Positions 63,301-64,000 of a stretch of DNA of 64,000 bases are shown here, piece after piece (the first letter of the stretch is position 1; the number at the start of each line of letters is the position of its first letter). A program made the translations under genes and the position numbers. Source of the stretch: Lachnospiraceae bacterium. Lineage in GTDB: Bacteria > Bacillota > Clostridia > Lachnospirales > Lachnospiraceae. The stretch is from contig SVFF01000003.1 of the NCBI GenBank assembly GCA_015057005.1, positions 177,003 to 241,002 of the forward strand, written 5' to 3'. The notes under the pieces are model-generated. The model ran no database searches. It was given only the letters and a program-made list of their open reading frames with translations, and had not been told where the DNA came from.

Positions 63301-64000
63301 AAGGCGAGCGTAAAGAGGAGGAACTTGAAGAGATTGACGAACAGTTCCGCAATCCTCTGGGTACTATTATCAGTGCTACCCAGGTTCCTTTTAAGGCCTA
63401 TGACACTATTGCATCTGTTACTTTACGTTTACTGGAGGCCATGAGAATCAGCGCCGTGTATAATGGCGATGAGTACAGCGGTTTTTATTTGGCAGCCATT
63501 AACAATTTCACTGTTAACGGAACGAAGTATGAGTCCTTCGGCGAATTTGATGCCGGTGCACAGTCCGGTTGGATGATCACCTGGGATGACTGGTTCATCA
63601 ACAAGGGCGCATCCGAGTTTATGGTAGAAGACGGCGATGTAATCTCATGGAAGTATACCTGCCAGCTGGGCGCTGATATCGGCGATGATTATTCTTCCGA
63701 AGCAGTTGATGAAGTAGAAGCATTGATCGATGCTATCGGTACTCCTGTTACTCTGGAGAGTGAGGAGGCGATCCGTGCGGCTCGTACAGCATTTGCCTTG
63801 CTGACTTCTGTACAGCAGAGTGAAGTGAAAAATATCGATGTATTGATAGCGGCTGAGGAAGCATTGGCAGCACTGAAGGCAGAGTCCGGAGATCAGGTAA
63901 ATATTGATCATAAGAAGGTTTATGATGAAACCGGCGATTATCTGGAAGCTCTTGGTAAGCAGTACGAGATCGTAGTAAATTCCATCGGTGGTGAGTGGAT
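57357..64000 (+). CDS. Giant secreted multi-domain surface protein with DUF4430, 3' end outside the window
   Basis: ATG 57357 (MRKTKLKVRILSWVL) follows GGAGGAAACGAT; the frame is open to base 64000, giving more than 2,210 residues. A signal peptide ends near TYAAE (residues ~30). Two BIG2 Ig-like domains lie at ~183-267 and ~267-346. Four cadherin-like ~90-residue repeats begin near 482, 709, 956 and 1155 (each with ENKAP/NQAP-type starts), alternating with other beta-modules. A Thr-Pro-Asp repeat lies near 1928-1960, then a DUF4430 domain at ~1972-2112, and an alpha-helical segment. It starts 49 bases after the FecR/DUF4430 gene, so the two are probably one unit. Its end (anchor type) is not visible. 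Confidence 0.88.
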   Translation, partial: MRKTKLKVRILSWVLSFLMAFTAIPTYAAETVSGNDVGLYVIETGITEAAQGYLHPTKIRVDADVVSHTRSEENPNEFTIVLAADTNKSAAITLDMDLVGFNESCYTGFGKFISLNGAETTGTPAESGENGVYLGTWNGSFTPEWDENGKTDATMIFNGGYRETYVFHFEIEGGGTGDGEETVAVESVTLDPSAPTVGIGATVTLNATISPDNATDKTLTWSSTDENVATVADGVVTGVAAGAATIKAETGNGVSGSCTVTVLEVEVSSVAINKESITLAPGAAANLSATVSPDDATDKTVTWSSDNTEVATVDASTGKVSAVSVGTATITATTANGKSDTCTVNVDTGYDIVTGDVDSQGGQRMRAKNINISGVEVDRHVKNGDFSAVVILPADTDKEAEIVFTLDCVASNNITNCKVFVNNAAVGTMTADEGSGTDGTWSYSFVPEWDENGKATVAFKTQWANVSWVTKTYTLELRVLGEENKAPTLKSGIENETSALIAVGESYELKLAENPIWEDYELNELSYTVSINGADPVAASSVWYQFGPEKAGDYTLVFRAKDSEGNESEDTYTVKITAMDLTSFDIGGTAQDSWNADIKRIDMGLAEVDEVILPEEEDVYAYAILDSKTDKEDKLFFRVIGSAGRGRFFGVNINGKGVDGAQTDSTNYIWTAEYTPEWNEYGEAGLTFVAQPQNDNKYVYTIRLKIAGEENKAPVFADGGSKTDTVEQYFDYTVDVAGLFDGVDDSWLGYSVSVNGAEYEACDESFTITPHTTDTITLKFKAKDIFGAESEEYVLTLNVSKYEIAEGSFAIDRMTDNGGLLSVTIKDAEGNLIEGVGFEMTTEHNTKSFAEDSSGSYAGQTFEWDVHTIKVALPETVGVSDKVVAHWHMAQNEAGVPILSTENFYRDVHNNTKDGTATTLNGGVGSTTVYFFDDAEIEYEDGEYAERYILEYYIHRENNQAPKLKEGVETITEVEVDQYETYSVDLSTIFEEPEGDAVTYTVKVDGETKETGKDYSLKLETDDDRVIIFKATDVMGASCQYIVDLTVNRVDRLVIETGEGAGTFKSGLNTLYVYGQPAEKYVFSKDGWNRYINVELARTVADDAEVEIKWEGNNDSVSMSVDNPVKLVDGKAEFTVESNGHFFDRQHRYYHFVISNKPNNLPALAEGVQAEVEEERMVGVAYEVDLSTIFADADGDTINYMVSVNGKEAVAAEAAYSYSQSVTGDYELVFTAADAWGTSEATYTVKLKVKNSDITFDVTVKVPDAITPGFYAFGGYDENEQDTAGDELTAVKGESAKGWTSYTVAVPENLTRISFRGTDGTDTWGGMSIAVAADMEPVVLRQVQAIINTQIDSEDGKVAPTAEQAVFKIKYGADGYAVNGGSFNDRYGNLGYRFLLVAADNSLIYTYYAVPLGELTGSYSTNEGNTKTITTDLSTVVTTVLPLGLKNSFTVTAPAEAEVVMYRQAGYYKYNTIPVAETILNSDGTKNVVFNNVARDSIFRVSMEGEITKAGYVAAGTTGITIDWEDDDRGPKYRAAYDTSTNLGARGDDSMYVNVNYRNNLQLGVNEEFQLRAYRIWEIINYDTTNIMIEPDFHYNIISGSDVIDIAPTDDADGIAGQSWLDITAKKAGTAIIEVSYDAIHIVSGSKNGDDFIVSTNNFTFNASDPARTALVVVQVGSAKNDINFGFELNRADGWDVEFDTLYFTGDKGQIRFQPTVITGGEIAKVEVSGDKGVSYTALTAGEDGFYTADIVSGNNIIRVTKADGSEHYQVVRGDKVTLTVTEVAGASDQDGIYEAGEKINVKFNGVHNVIGKMSGIYNPTDYKTNFTYNGETVSGSGGQYTYPHAAYVVFTIPGNAADGTTLTLTNGNTTNGGWGSAGGAHRAVTGEVAPGLNADTVTNNGRNIFPDITVTVGAEIVTSDPVDPSMPNTPDTPDTPDTPDTPDTPDTPDTPDTPDTPDTTLDFGLDESEIQGYVTVSFVDKGERKEEELEEIDEQFRNPLGTIISATQVPFKAYDTIASVTLRLLEAMRISAVYNGDEYSGFYLAAINNFTVNGTKYESFGEFDAGAQSGWMITWDDWFINKGASEFMVEDGDVISWKYTCQLGADIGDDYSSEAVDEVEALIDAIGTPVTLESEEAIRAARTAFALLTSVQQSEVKNIDVLIAAEEALAALKAESGDQVNIDHKKVYDETGDYLEALGKQYEIVVNSIGGEW
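63139..63238 (+). repeat. Tandem Thr-Pro-Asp coding repeat
   Basis: About ten tandem 9-base units of the type ACTCCTGAT/ACCCCGGAT encode TPD repeats. It forms an extended linker in the giant surface protein just before its DUF4430 domain. Confidence 0.9.

Overview
The window reads as a chromosomal segment of a gut-type Lachnospiraceae (Clostridia). Low-to-moderate G+C, AGGAGG-like ribosome binding sites, TTGACA/TATAAT promoters, lipoprotein signals and the gene families present all fit this. I infer the family; no rRNA or marker gene in the window proves it.

Layout. 1-5.3 kb: the end of a HipA-like kinase gene, L-rhamnose catabolism (rhaB, rhaA) and a GH43 glycosidase. 5.3-15 kb: a small HTH regulator divergent from a peptide/nickel-type ABC transporter operon (lipoprotein, two permeases, two ATPases, and a membrane-anchored ApbE-fold relative). 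15-30.8 kb: a complete bacterial microcompartment (BMC) operon of the fucose/rhamnose (GRM5-like) type. It encodes a glycyl-radical propanediol dehydratase and its activase, a class II fuculose/rhamnulose-phosphate aldolase, PduP, an alcohol dehydrogenase, PduL, PduS, a GlcG-like protein, four BMC-H shell proteins, PduU-, PduT- and EutN-type shell proteins and a PduV-like GTPase. It ends with a DeoR regulator, a ParA-type ATPase and a small Lys/Ala-rich protein. RhaB and RhaA would make rhamnulose-1-phosphate. The aldolase would split it to DHAP and lactaldehyde, and the lactaldehyde becomes 1,2-propanediol. The BMC would then convert propanediol through propionaldehyde to propanol and propionyl-phosphate.

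31-50 kb: an orphan solute-binding lipoprotein, a MarR regulator with citrate synthase, DegV, a C26 amidohydrolase, a YfhO-like membrane protein, BioY, an LTA-synthase-like sulfatase-fold protein, a BlaI/BlaR1-type pair with a downstream surface protein, a MATE transporter, an SGNH hydrolase, an acyltransferase and tRNA-Leu(AAG) followed by an integrase remnant. 51-64 kb: a cobalamin riboswitch, then a small protein of unknown role, cobS, a cobC-like phosphatase, a TIM-barrel/CobT fusion, CobU with a Cys-rich tail, and two surface proteins with DUF4430 (transcobalamin-C-like) domains. The second is a giant protein that runs off the window.

The most interesting signals are as follows. (1) Three ~194-nt intergenic elements inside the BMC operon share a conserved pseudoknot-capable core and a long outer hairpin whose sequence differs but whose pairing is kept. 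They look like an undescribed structured RNA. (2) A ParA ATPase plus a small disordered basic protein at the BMC operon end is a candidate McdAB-like positioning system. (3) A B12 cluster includes a TIM-barrel/CobT fusion and large DUF4430 surface proteins, a possible corrinoid capture system.
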